From NCBI RefSeq assembly GCF_028751195.1, contig NZ_CP066784.1, positions 3,596,001-3,660,000 on the forward strand: 64,000 nucleotides of DNA, written 5' to 3'. The stretch comes from Alicyclobacillus sp. ALC3. Lineage in GTDB: Bacteria > Bacillota > Bacilli > Alicyclobacillales > Alicyclobacillaceae. Of this stretch, positions 37,299 to 46,397 are shown piece after piece. Position 1 is the first letter of the stretch. Each line of letters starts with the position of its first letter. A model generated the notes under the pieces. It did no database searches, had not been told where the DNA came from, and saw nothing but the letters and a program-made list of their open reading frames with translations. A program made the translations under genes and the position numbers.

Positions 37299-37562
37299 TT
37301 GGACGGTTCTCAATATACAGCTAGCAAAACGATCGACTGTCAAGGACTATCATGCCCACTTCCTGTGGTAAGAGCCAAGAAAGCGATTGACGAAATTGCT
37401 GTCGGGGAGGTACTTGAGGTTCTTGCGACCGACCCAGGGTCGGTGAAAGACGTGCCAGGTTGGGCCAGACGAGTTGGCCATGTCTTTCTGGAAACCATTC
37501 ATGACGGAAAGGTCTACAAGCACTACATTCGCAAGGCCGGGAAGGGGGCCGTTCATTCGTGA
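37299..37562 (+). CDS. TusA-like sulfur carrier protein
   Basis: 87 residues from a TTG with GGGGGGAG upstream; an ORF start at 37251 would add an unlikely leader. The TusA motif is DCQGLSCPLPVVRAKKAI, with the active Cys in CPLP. TusA proteins carry sulfane sulfur as a cysteine persulfide. It sits 54 bases after DsrE and overlaps the rhodanese-MBL gene by 4 bases. Confidence 0.92.
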   Translation: MDGSQYTASKTIDCQGLSCPLPVVRAKKAIDEIAVGEVLEVLATDPGSVKDVPGWARRVGHVFLETIHDGKVYKHYIRKAGKGAVHS

Positions 37563-38713
37563 CAGAGCCGGAGGCGTCACCGACTCCAAGGACTTCCGTA
37601 GCGGAAGTGTTTGCGCATATTATTCAGCACGATCCGCTGTTTATTCTCGATGTGCGAAATGAAGAGGACTACCGGGATTGGCGAATTGAAGGGCCGTCCG
37701 TACAATCTGTCAACGTGCCGTACTTCGATTTGCTTGATGACCTAGGCCCACTCGAAGGAAAGCTTCCATCAGACACCTCTGTGCTTGTTGTCTGTGCGAA
37801 GGAGGGGTCGTCCGACTACGTCGCGTTGCAATTGCGCGAACAAGGGCGACACGACGTGTCTGTCCTTGAGGGTGGGATGAAACAGTGGAGTCAGCACTTG
37901 CACGTGGTGAAAGTTGGGGACCTTTCTGGTGGTGGAGCGCTGTATCAGTGTGTGCGGGTCGGCAAAGGCTGCTTGTCCTACATCATTGCCGGAGGAGGAG
38001 AAGCAGTCGTCGTCGATGCCGCTCGGATGACTCAGGTGTATGAGTCGTTTGCGAAGGAGTTAGGCGTGCAAATCCGTCACTTGATGGACACACACCTGCA
38101 CGCCGATCATATTTCAGGGGGCCGGAGACTGGCAGCGGGAATAGGTGCGGACTATTGGTTGCCGCCAGGGGATGCAGAAAACGTGAACTATTCATATAGC
38201 CCATTAGGTGACGGGATCACGGTCACAATCGCGGACGGGACGATCAGTATCAGGGCTGTTGCCTCACCAGGGCATACGTCTGGGAGTACAAGTTTGGTGG
38301 TCGACAATACCTACCTGTTGTCTGGCGACACCCTGTTTGTCAAATCCATCGGTCGACCAGACCTTGCTGGTAAAGCTGGCGACTGGGCATACGATTTGTA
38401 CACTACACTCTACCGGACCTATCAAAACTTGAATCCAGACTTGACCGTGCTGCCGGCGCACTACGCCAATTCAGACGAGTTAGACGGGGCAGGGCGTGTA
38501 CTGTCGAAACTTGGCACTTTGTTTCAGGAGAACCGTGCCCTGTCGGTTACAGATGCATCCGAGTTTCATCGCCTCGTCACGGAACACCTGCCTCAGCAGC
38601 CGAACGCATACCAACAAATTCGGGAGGTCAACATGGGCAGATTTAGCGTCTTGGAGGACGCTCAACTCGAGGAGATGGAGATCGGCCCTAATCGTTGCGC
38701 TGTCAGCGGTTAG
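37559..38713 (+). CDS. rhodanese-MBL fusion, putative persulfide dioxygenase / sulfurtransferase
   Basis: 384 residues, GTG start. An N-terminal rhodanese domain (about 15-120) has LFILDVRNEEDYRDWRIEG and the active-loop Cys in VVCAKEGSSD. A C-terminal metallo-beta-lactamase domain (about 125-370) has THLHADHISGG, SPGHTSGST and LSGDTLF, as in ETHE1-like persulfide dioxygenases. Together with DsrE and TusA this suggests oxidation or detoxification of persulfide/sulfide. Domain order is rhodanese first, unlike the common MBL-first type. Confidence 0.9.
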   Translation: MTEPEASPTPRTSVAEVFAHIIQHDPLFILDVRNEEDYRDWRIEGPSVQSVNVPYFDLLDDLGPLEGKLPSDTSVLVVCAKEGSSDYVALQLREQGRHDVSVLEGGMKQWSQHLHVVKVGDLSGGGALYQCVRVGKGCLSYIIAGGGEAVVVDAARMTQVYESFAKELGVQIRHLMDTHLHADHISGGRRLAAGIGADYWLPPGDAENVNYSYSPLGDGITVTIADGTISIRAVASPGHTSGSTSLVVDNTYLLSGDTLFVKSIGRPDLAGKAGDWAYDLYTTLYRTYQNLNPDLTVLPAHYANSDELDGAGRVLSKLGTLFQENRALSVTDASEFHRLVTEHLPQQPNAYQQIREVNMGRFSVLEDAQLEEMEIGPNRCAVSG

Positions 38714-38753
38714 CGCGAGGCCGCACGAGCAAAGCGGCCACTTGGGCCCGGCG

Positions 38754-38846
38754 GTCCGGTCCCCACCGAAGGTCTGGGTCCCCCCCGAAGGTCCGGTCCC
38801 CACCGAAGGACCGGGCCCCCACCGAAGGACCGGGCCCCTACCGAAT
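38754..38846. repeat. about 18-bp tandem repeat, GGTCCGGTCCCCACCGAA-type
   Basis: About five imperfect units after the rhodanese-MBL gene, differing in the CCGG / CTGG / CCGGG part. Confidence 0.85.
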
Positions 38847-38853
38847 GGGCTGT

Positions 38854-38880
38854 CCTGCCAGGCATCTGTTGCCTGGCAGG
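38854..38880. terminator. perfect 11-bp hairpin between convergent genes
   Basis: CCTGCCAGGCA pairs with TGCCTGGCAGG over a TCTGT loop. No T-run. It lies between the convergent rhodanese-MBL and MBL genes. Confidence 0.55.
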
Positions 38881-38941
38881 CAGCCTCCACTTTGGTCTTT
38901 GAAGTCCGGGGTCATCTTGCTGGTACCGCTGAAGAGTGGTT

Positions 38942-39784
38942 TTAAGTGTGCTGTGGCGACAGTTCGCGCCACAAGATGCGGACGTTGCTTTTGTGGAAGG
39001 ATGTGATTCCCTTGGCTAACGGCTGCCCGTCAAACGTCAGCACCTGCGCAGATACGTTTGCCACGTCGTCGACGGCACGACCTTGTTGCAGGCCTTCACG
39101 AACCGTAGTTTCCAACGCAGCAAGGTAGTCCTCAGCAATGGCAAATCGCCGCTCGACCTCCGCGCTCCCCTCCGCGTACGGCCCGTGTTGTGGAATCACG
39201 AGATTGACCTGATGCTGTACAAACACTCCCCGGAGTCCCTTCAGAGTCGCGCAGTAGTCGTAATATGATGTGTAGATAAATGGAAACTCCAGCGCCGACA
39301 GGTAGTCGCCGACCACTGCCACGTGGTTCTTGATGGTGACGAGACCATCGTTTGTGTGCCCCTTGGCATGCACAAAGTGTACGTCCTGATACGACTCTCC
39401 GTCCGCAAAGTGCCGCGCAAATTGGATGCGGTTCAACACCCCGTGCCAGGGGCGGTTCACGTAGTACTGACTGTCAAACAGTTCAATTTTCGCCGCAGCA
39501 CGCTGTTCGTTGTCCGTGTCCCAGGTCGATGCTCCCCAGACCCCGTACTCCGGCGCAAAATAGGGAACGCCAGCAATGTGGTCAAAGTCCGAGTGAGTGA
39601 GAATCAGATTCAACTCGCGTCCGTGTTGATATGGTGCGACAAAAGAGCGGATCTCCCGGATTTCATCGTCGAAGTAGCACGGGTCAAACAGGTACACTCC
39701 ACCGTCGTCTATCACCATCACGCTCTGCAACTGCTGCATGTGACTCGTTCGCACGTACACGCCGTCTCGCACGGACTCAATCAC
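38942..39784 (-). CDS. MBL-fold metallo-hydrolase
   Basis: 280 residues from the GTG at 39784 with GGGGGAA upstream; the longer frame to 39844 would collide with the divergent gene's start. The metal motif reads THSDFDHIAG (second His of HxHxDH replaced by Asp), with HAKGHTNDG, VVGDYLSALEF and IPQHGPYAEG completing the fold. The substrate is unknown; the closest visible plan is the glyoxalase-II/beta-lactamase superfamily. It is divergent from the sigma-54 activator gene. Confidence 0.82.
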   Translation of the reverse strand: MIESVRDGVYVRTSHMQQLQSVMVIDDGGVYLFDPCYFDDEIREIRSFVAPYQHGRELNLILTHSDFDHIAGVPYFAPEYGVWGASTWDTDNEQRAAAKIELFDSQYYVNRPWHGVLNRIQFARHFADGESYQDVHFVHAKGHTNDGLVTIKNHVAVVGDYLSALEFPFIYTSYYDYCATLKGLRGVFVQHQVNLVIPQHGPYAEGSAEVERRFAIAEDYLAALETTVREGLQQGRAVDDVANVSAQVLTFDGQPLAKGITSFHKSNVRILWRELSPQHT

Positions 39785-39830
39785 TCGAATTCCCCCGATT
39801 TTCCTCTGTTCAGCGCATCTCACTGGCTGG

Positions 39831-39836
39831 TATGAT
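39831..39836 (+). promoter_or_regulatory. extended -10 element (TGG-TATGAT) for the sigma-54 activator gene
   Basis: TATGAT preceded by TGG just upstream of the regulator. The -35 region is weak, which fits an extended -10 promoter. Confidence 0.4.
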
Positions 39837-39868
39837 TCTATCAAACAATGGACGTAGGGGGTGAGCAG

Positions 39869-41293
39869 GTGCTACCCGAGAGTCATATGGCGGGAAAGCT
39901 CGAGCGAGTCGAGCAAACGAACCAGGAACTCGAGATGATCCTCGATTCTGTCTATGACGACATCCTCATTGCAGACGGACAGGGGGTTGTCCTGCGTGCA
40001 TCCAAGTCCATGGAGAGCAGTTACAAGCTGTCGATTGAATCGATCATCGGTCAGAGCGTGTTTGAACTAGAACGGCAGAAAATTTTCTACCCCTCTGTGA
40101 CAGCGCGTGTGATTCGAGAGCGCACGCGGCAGTCCATGATTCAGGAAAGCGCGAGCGGCAAGAAGTTCCTCGTGACCGGCATCCCGGTCTTTGACGACGA
40201 GGGTGAAATCTATAGGATTGTCACATACTCGCACGACGTGACAGAGCTGGTAGAACTCCGGACGCTGACGGCAGAGATGTCATCGGAAATGGAGAAGGTC
40301 CGGACGGAACTCGAGCAGTTGCAGACCCGCGATGCGCAACTGCATGGCTTAATCGCTGTCAGTCACGTGAGCCAGTCGTTTGTACGCACTGCGCTGCAAG
40401 TCAGTAAGCACGATGTACCCGTGCTGCTGCTCGGAGAATCGGGCGTGGGGAAAGGTGCGTTTGCGCGCTTCATTCACCGTGCGTCACCTCGGTCGGATGG
40501 GCCGTTTATCGAGATCAACTGCGGGGCCATCCCAGAATCCCTGGTCGAGTCGGAGCTGTTTGGCTATGAGGAAGGTGCGTTCACAGGCGCGCGCCGTCGA
40601 GGCAAGCCCGGCTTGCTCGAGTTGGCAGAGAACGGGACGCTGTTTTTGGACGAGATCGCGGAACTGCCGCTACGCGTCCAAGTCAAGCTGCTGCACGTGA
40701 TTCAAAACAGACAGTTCATCCGCGTCGGCGGCAGTCAGACGCTCACGGCAAACTTTCGGCTGATCACGGCGACGAACCGCAACCTTGAGCAGATGGTCGA
40801 AGACCGGCTCTTCCGCGACGACCTGTACTTTCGACTGAACATTGTCTGCCTGCAGATTGAGCCAGTTCGCGAACGCAAGGACGACATAGTTGCGCTGACT
40901 CGGCACTTCCTTGACGCCATCAATGACAAGCACGGTCTTCACAAGGCCTTGTCACCGGCCGTCCTGCGGCGGTTTTTGGAGTACGATTGGCCGGGCAACG
41001 TTCGAGAGCTAGAGAACCTCATTGAGCGTTTGGTTGTGCTGTCGGAGGAAGACCTGATTCTGGAGCGCGACCTCCCGGCTCGCATGGTGCCATCTGACGT
41101 GTTGAATCGGTCGGAGAGTGTCGAGACAGTAAGCTTGCCCGAGCGGCTGGAACAATACGAGCGAGAACTCGTCGCCGAGGCGAGACGCCGTGCCAAGACG
41201 ACTACCGAGTTAGCGGAGTTACTCGGGGTCAGTCAACCAACGGCTGTGCGAAAGCTCCACAAGTACTTTCCGCAAGACCCGCGCCTCTCTTAA
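39869..41293 (+). CDS. PAS-AAA+ sigma-54-dependent activator (RocR-like)
   Basis: 474 residues from the GTG at 39869 with AGGGGGTGA upstream (ATG at 39848 is possible). A PAS domain lies at about 15-125 (SVYDDILIADGQGVVLRASKS, ending YSHDVTELVEL), followed by a short coiled coil. The AAA+ domain has GESGVGKGAF (Walker A, 189-198), GAFTGA (236-241), TLFLDEIAELP (Walker B) and LEYDWPGNVRELENLIE. The C-terminal HTH is TTELAELLGVSQPTAVRKLHKYF. With GAFTGA intact it should contact sigma-54. It most likely controls the ureohydrolase-NCS1 operon just downstream. Confidence 0.95.
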   Translation: MLPESHMAGKLERVEQTNQELEMILDSVYDDILIADGQGVVLRASKSMESSYKLSIESIIGQSVFELERQKIFYPSVTARVIRERTRQSMIQESASGKKFLVTGIPVFDDEGEIYRIVTYSHDVTELVELRTLTAEMSSEMEKVRTELEQLQTRDAQLHGLIAVSHVSQSFVRTALQVSKHDVPVLLLGESGVGKGAFARFIHRASPRSDGPFIEINCGAIPESLVESELFGYEEGAFTGARRRGKPGLLELAENGTLFLDEIAELPLRVQVKLLHVIQNRQFIRVGGSQTLTANFRLITATNRNLEQMVEDRLFRDDLYFRLNIVCLQIEPVRERKDDIVALTRHFLDAINDKHGLHKALSPAVLRRFLEYDWPGNVRELENLIERLVVLSEEDLILERDLPARMVPSDVLNRSESVETVSLPERLEQYERELVAEARRRAKTTTELAELLGVSQPTAVRKLHKYFPQDPRLS

Positions 41294-41304
41294 CTAATCA
41301 CATG

Positions 41305-41320
41305 TGAATAACATTATTCA
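41305..41320. promoter_or_regulatory. candidate upstream activating site, TGAATAACATTATTCA
   Basis: A 7+2+7 palindrome about 187 bases upstream of the -24/-12 promoter, a usual distance for sigma-54 activator sites. Binding by the adjacent regulator is inferred. Confidence 0.5.
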
Positions 41321-41387
41321 ACACTGCATAGACGGTTCAAACCCTTGCGCTAACTCAAAATTCTTGCAAGTCGCTACGTGATGGGAG

Positions 41388-41416
41388 CGTGAGTACCCTG
41401 CTGGGTATTCGCTCCT
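41388..41416 (+). terminator. imperfect hairpin after the sigma-54 activator gene
   Basis: GGAGCG/CGCTCC and TACCC/GGGTA arms with internal mismatches around TGCT. No clear T-run. It may end the regulator transcript. Confidence 0.35.
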
Positions 41417-41506
41417 GAATAAAACCGACCCGCTGAAAAGGGGCTGGGAAGCCTCGCAACCGACATTTTCTCTGTCCGTGTGCGCATTTTGGCAACATTC
41501 TTCGGA

Positions 41507-41522
41507 TTGGCATAGTTCTTGC
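41507..41522 (+). promoter_or_regulatory. sigma-54 promoter, TTGGCATAGTTCTTGC
   Basis: TGGCA at -24 and TTGC at -12 with the correct 12-base GG-to-GC spacing, 53 bases before the ureohydrolase TTG start. Near-consensus. Confidence 0.85.
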
Positions 41523-41574
41523 GAGAGTTATGAGGCAGTGAGAAAGCGTATTCAGTCACAAGGGGGTATGGAAA

Positions 41575-42561
41575 TTGCCGAAGTACGAACCCAGGAATTC
41601 GTTTGAATCACCACGGTTCTCCGGTCCAAGAACGTTTATGAGGTTGCCCTGGGTCGAGAAAGCCGAGGAGGGGGTGGATTTCGCAGTCACTGGCATCCCG
41701 TTTGATGGAGGACAGTCGTTTCGCACTGGCGCTCGGTTTGGTCCGGAGGCGATTCGCGACTTTTCCGTCCTACTGCGTCCGTACAACCCGGTGCAGGACA
41801 TCAGTATCTTCGACTACCTGTCTGGCATCGACTACGGAGACATCCCGATTATCCCGGGGTACATCCAGGAGAGCTACGACAAGATGGTGGAGGGGTTAAC
41901 GCCGCTGCTCCAAGCTGGCATTAAACCGATTGTCCTCGGCGGTGACCACTCTATCACGCTTGGCGAACTGCGCGCGGTCGCGAAACAGTACGGCCCGGTT
42001 GGATTGGTCCACTTTGACGCCCACTCTGACACCTGGGACGCCTATTTCGGGATGAAGTACAACCACGGGACCCCGTTCCGGCGTGCCATTGAGGAAGGGT
42101 TAATCGTCCCTGAGCGTTCTATCCAGGTCGGGATGCGTGGACCCCTCTACGCACCGGATGACCTCGATGTGGCAAAGAACCTCGGACTCGAGGTCTACAC
42201 AACGAACGAACTGCGCCAAGTCGGCATCGAAGCGATGATTGACACGATTAAGGAGCGCGTCGGGCAAGGCCCAACTTTCTTCTCGTTCGATATCGACTTC
42301 CTCGACCCGGTTTACGCGCCAGGTACCGGTACTCCCGAAGTCGGTGGCGTCACGACGACGGAGGCGCTGGAGTTGGTGCGGGGACTGACCGGGATCAACT
42401 TTGTGGCCTTCGACCTAGTCGAAGTGTTGCCGGCGTTCGACCACGGGCAGTTGACCGCGTGTGCGGCGGCGAACGTGGTGTACGAGTTTATCTCACTCAT
42501 CGCTTTGCAAAAAAAGGCCAAAATGGCCAAGGACATGGGGGTGGCCACGCATGCAGGTTGA
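41575..42561 (+). CDS. ureohydrolase (agmatinase / guanidino-compound hydrolase)
   Basis: 328 residues, TTG start with AAGGGGG upstream. Releases urea from a guanidino substrate. All binuclear Mn ligands are visible: H125 (GGDHSITLG), D148, H150 and D152 (HFDAHSDTWD), D239 and D241 (SFDIDFLDP). The active-site segment FGMKYNHGTPFRR resembles agmatinase and guanidinobutyrase. It is under a sigma-54 promoter and overlaps an NCS1 transporter gene, which suggests catabolism of an imported nitrogen compound. Exact substrate (agmatine, guanidinobutyrate, guanidine) cannot be decided. Confidence 0.92.
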   Translation: MPKYEPRNSFESPRFSGPRTFMRLPWVEKAEEGVDFAVTGIPFDGGQSFRTGARFGPEAIRDFSVLLRPYNPVQDISIFDYLSGIDYGDIPIIPGYIQESYDKMVEGLTPLLQAGIKPIVLGGDHSITLGELRAVAKQYGPVGLVHFDAHSDTWDAYFGMKYNHGTPFRRAIEEGLIVPERSIQVGMRGPLYAPDDLDVAKNLGLEVYTTNELRQVGIEAMIDTIKERVGQGPTFFSFDIDFLDPVYAPGTGTPEVGGVTTTEALELVRGLTGINFVAFDLVEVLPAFDHGQLTACAAANVVYEFISLIALQKKAKMAKDMGVATHAG

Positions 42562-43939
42562 ACAGCGCAGTATTGAGTTTATCCCGGAAGGGGAGCGCCA
42601 CGGCAAAGCTCGTGACCTGTTTAACGTCTGGTTCAGCGGCAACATGGTTTTGACGAACATCACTGTCGGAGCCGGCGTTTTTGCACTCGGATTAAACGTC
42701 TTCTGGTCCATCGTGGCTGTTGTGCTCGGTAACATTATTGGTGGTTTGTTTATGGCAACTCACTCTGCGCAGGGGCCAAAGCTAGGTGTCCCGCAGATGA
42801 TCCAAAGCCGCGCGCAGTTTGGCACCATTGGTGCCATTCTGCCGCTCCTGCTCGCACTCTTCATGTACATTGGGTTTTTGTACTACACTGGACTTTTGGC
42901 AGCGATGTCGATTCACAGCGCGTTTCCATGGATTTCGGTTTCGATGTCTCTGGTCATCGCCAATGCCATCACGCTCATCATCACGGTGTACGGTTATGAC
43001 CTGATTCACAAGGTGTACAAGTACTTTGCGTTTCTTGCTGGCATTGTCTTCTTGATTGTCACGGTTGCGCTGTTCCGCGTTCACGTTCCGGCAGGCAGTT
43101 GGTCTGTCTCAGACTTTCATATGGGGCCATTCCTCGAAGGGCTCAGCATTGCAACGACGTTCCTGCTCACGTTCGCGCCGTACGTCGCTGACTACTCGCG
43201 CTACCTGCCGAAGAAGACCTCGACTGCAGCGACGTTTGGGTGGACGTACTTCGGGAGTGTGCTGAGCAGCGGCTGGACGATGATTCTGGGTGTCGTCCTG
43301 TTGGCAAGCGCTGCGAAGTTTGGTTCGGACCCATCTGGGTACTTTGCACAGTTCCTCGGGCGTGGGTTTGCGCCCATCATGTACGTCGTCATCATCTTCG
43401 GTGTGATTTTTGCGAACATCCTCAACTTGTACTGCGCCTACATGGCGATTGTGACAACCGTCGAACCGTTCACAAAAGCGAAGTTCACGCCGGGTAAGCG
43501 CTTTGGCATCACGGTCGGTGTAGCGATTGTCGCGACGTTCATCGGCATTGCCGGTCAGGGCGAATTGCTGAAAATCATCAACGACTTCATGTTGATGCTG
43601 CAGTATGTGATGGTGCCGTGGAGCGCCATCAACCTTGTCGACTTCTATTTGCTCCGCCACGGAAATTACGATATCAAGGAGATTTTCAAGCTGCGCGGAC
43701 GGTATGGGATGTTCAACTGGATCGCAGTCTTTGCGTACTTTGTGACGTTTGCCGCGGAAATTCCGTTCATGAACGTGTCATTTTTCGAAGGGCCCATCTC
43801 GAGAGCGCTTGGCCACGGTGACATTGCTTGGGTTGTAGCGCTCATCTTGCCGAGCATGTTGTATTACTTCCCAATGAAAGCGAGACTGTCGAGAAATGGT
43901 GAGTTGGCTGAGATTCACGGTGGCTTGTCGGCGAGTTAA
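42551..43939 (+). CDS. NCS1-family permease (cytosine/allantoin/guanidino-type transporter)
   Basis: 462 residues, ATG inside the end of the ureohydrolase gene (11-base overlap). About 12 membrane segments. NCS1 features: DLFNVWFSGNMVLTNITVGAGVFALGLNV, GPKLGVPQMIQSRAQFG, FAPYVADYSRYLPKKTS and PWSAINLVDFYLLRHG. It is a sodium- or proton-driven importer of nucleobase-like compounds. Coupling to the ureohydrolase suggests it brings in that enzyme's substrate. Confidence 0.92.
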   Translation: MQVEQRSIEFIPEGERHGKARDLFNVWFSGNMVLTNITVGAGVFALGLNVFWSIVAVVLGNIIGGLFMATHSAQGPKLGVPQMIQSRAQFGTIGAILPLLLALFMYIGFLYYTGLLAAMSIHSAFPWISVSMSLVIANAITLIITVYGYDLIHKVYKYFAFLAGIVFLIVTVALFRVHVPAGSWSVSDFHMGPFLEGLSIATTFLLTFAPYVADYSRYLPKKTSTAATFGWTYFGSVLSSGWTMILGVVLLASAAKFGSDPSGYFAQFLGRGFAPIMYVVIIFGVIFANILNLYCAYMAIVTTVEPFTKAKFTPGKRFGITVGVAIVATFIGIAGQGELLKIINDFMLMLQYVMVPWSAINLVDFYLLRHGNYDIKEIFKLRGRYGMFNWIAVFAYFVTFAAEIPFMNVSFFEGPISRALGHGDIAWVVALILPSMLYYFPMKARLSRNGELAEIHGGLSAS

Positions 43940-43985
43940 CGCTGAACTGAGCAACTCTCATTGACAAACGTAAGCTTTGCAACGC

Positions 43986-44026
43986 CTGGCCTGAACAGTG
44001 GCATTGGAAGTCACTGTTCAGGCCAG
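43986..44026 (+). terminator. perfect 15-bp hairpin after the NCS1 gene
   Basis: CTGGCCTGAACAGTG pairs with CACTGTTCAGGCCAG around an 11-base loop. A strong operon end, though no T-run follows. Confidence 0.65.
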
Positions 44027-44073
44027 TTGACGTCCGTGTGGCTGTAGTCAGTTCGGTTCAGGGACTGGACGGC

Positions 44074-44148
44074 ATGAGAAGGAGTGGAGACTCATCATCT
44101 TTGGATTCTGATGGTAGGATAACTGTAAGCCGTGAGAGAACGACTTAA
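44074..44148 (+). CDS. possible 24-residue upstream ORF
   Basis: ATG at 44074 (MRRSGDSSSLDSDGR...) ending with a TAA at 44146-44148 that overlaps the ribosome site AAGGAGG of the next small ORF. Its own ribosome site is weak. Translation would bring ribosomes straight to the next start; it may be chance. Confidence 0.3.
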   Translation: MRRSGDSSSLDSDGRITVSRERTT

Positions 44149-44200
44149 GGAGGCTAGCGATGGCTACACTTGGTGCTTGGCCTAGTGAAGCAGCCTCCTT
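44147..44200 (+). promoter_or_regulatory. hairpin hiding the leader-peptide ribosome site
   Basis: AAGGAGGCT (44147-44155) pairs with AGCCTCCTT (44192-44200), followed by TTG. The stem would mask the Shine-Dalgarno sequence of the 14-residue ORF, and its 3' arm lies in that ORF's last codons. It could act as a translational attenuator or, with the short T-run, a weak terminator. Confidence 0.5.
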
Positions 44201-44204
44201 TTGA
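44160..44204 (+). CDS. 14-residue leader peptide MATLGAWPSEAASF
   Basis: ATG with a near-perfect AAGGAGG 6 bases upstream and a stop 24 bases before the TTG of the phosphotransferase gene. Reminiscent of inducible resistance-gene leaders, in which ribosome stalling remodels the RNA. It carries one Trp codon and no His/Leu-type repeat. Role inferred. Confidence 0.5.
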   Translation: MATLGAWPSEAASF

Positions 44205-44228
44205 ACCGAAAGCCAACGGGGGATTGAT

Positions 44229-45203
44229 TTGAACACCTTTCCGGTCATGCACAGCTTGCTCGCGAGTGAGGCGCTGGCGAACTTCGTGAGTGAGAATTAC
44301 AGCGTAGGTCAAGTGGTCACGTGCAAATTACTGAGCAAAGGGTTAAACGACACGTATCTCATTGGCACCAGTGACGACAGCTATGTTCTACGCGTGTACC
44401 GCACACCGTGGAGAAGTAAATCTGAGGTGCTGTATGAACTGGAAGTACTGGACTTCCTCGCTCACCACGGGGCGTCCGTGTCAGCCCCAGTCCCAAACGG
44501 GTTCGGCCAACTTGCCTGCGAAGTGCCTGCGCCCGAGGGTATGCGCTGTCTGGCCTTGTTTACGTACGCCGAAGGAAGACGGACACGTCTAAACCCTGAC
44601 ATCAGTTTTGCTTATGGGCAGACGGTCGGTCAGCTTCACAGCCTAACCGATGACTTCGTGTCTACACATACCCGTCCGGGGTTGGACTTTGCACAGTTGT
44701 TGGACGAGCCAATCAGACGCTTTTCGTCGGTCATGACGGAGTTCGGTGGGGACATCGCGTACGTCCAGGCCTTCGCGTGTGCCATCCGTGATCAGCTGTC
44801 TCAGTGCGATTTAAACGTTGGCTTTTGTCACGGAGATGTTCATGACTGGAATGCCCATTGGAATGGGAATGAGTTGACGTTTTTCGACTTCGACTGTTGT
44901 GGGCCAGGTTATCGTGCCTATGACCTGGCGGTGTTTCTGTGGAATCTGAAAACGAACTACAAAGGAGAAGAAGCACAGAACTGGGCGTCCTTCATCGACG
45001 GATACCGAACGGTGAGAACCCTGACCGACAGTGAGCTTCAGTCCATTCCTTGGTTTGTAGCGGCAAGAAGGATATGGCTTGCCGGTGTGTACTTGTCCAA
45101 TGAGGACGTCTGGGGAACGGGGATTATAAACGAGGGGTTCTTCCGCGCCTTTGTTGACCAACTCAAAGGGGACGAAAGTGACCTCGGTGTGCAGATTGGA
45201 TAG
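44229..45203 (+). CDS. aminoglycoside-phosphotransferase-fold kinase
   Basis: 324 residues, TTG start with GGGGGA upstream. Kinase-like fold with LLSKGLNDTYLIGTSDDSYVLRVYR (nucleotide-binding lobe, Lys/Arg region), FCHGDVHDWNAHW (catalytic loop, Asp) and FFDFDCCGPGYRAYDLAVFLWN (metal-binding DFD). Members phosphorylate antibiotics, choline, homoserine or Ser/Thr in the SrkA group. The leader peptide and hairpin upstream suggest inducible translation. The substrate is unknown. Confidence 0.85.
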   Translation: MNTFPVMHSLLASEALANFVSENYSVGQVVTCKLLSKGLNDTYLIGTSDDSYVLRVYRTPWRSKSEVLYELEVLDFLAHHGASVSAPVPNGFGQLACEVPAPEGMRCLALFTYAEGRRTRLNPDISFAYGQTVGQLHSLTDDFVSTHTRPGLDFAQLLDEPIRRFSSVMTEFGGDIAYVQAFACAIRDQLSQCDLNVGFCHGDVHDWNAHWNGNELTFFDFDCCGPGYRAYDLAVFLWNLKTNYKGEEAQNWASFIDGYRTVRTLTDSELQSIPWFVAARRIWLAGVYLSNEDVWGTGIINEGFFRAFVDQLKGDESDLGVQIG

Positions 45204-45338
45204 TACGGCCAGCTGTGTGTCACCTTGTCGCGCTTGGTACTCCGTTCAGTGGCACTCGAACTTGACGCTTGTCTGGGGTATCCGAGATACTGGAAGGTGG
45301 AACTGCTGGAAACTAAAATGTGGGGCGGAGGGATACAT

Positions 45339-46325
<987 letters not shown>

Positions 46326-46397
46326 TATATGCCAGAGTGCATCACATAGAGGCGCGGCCGCGGCGGGGATGTGGCCATGCCAGCCGCCCGGGGCCGT

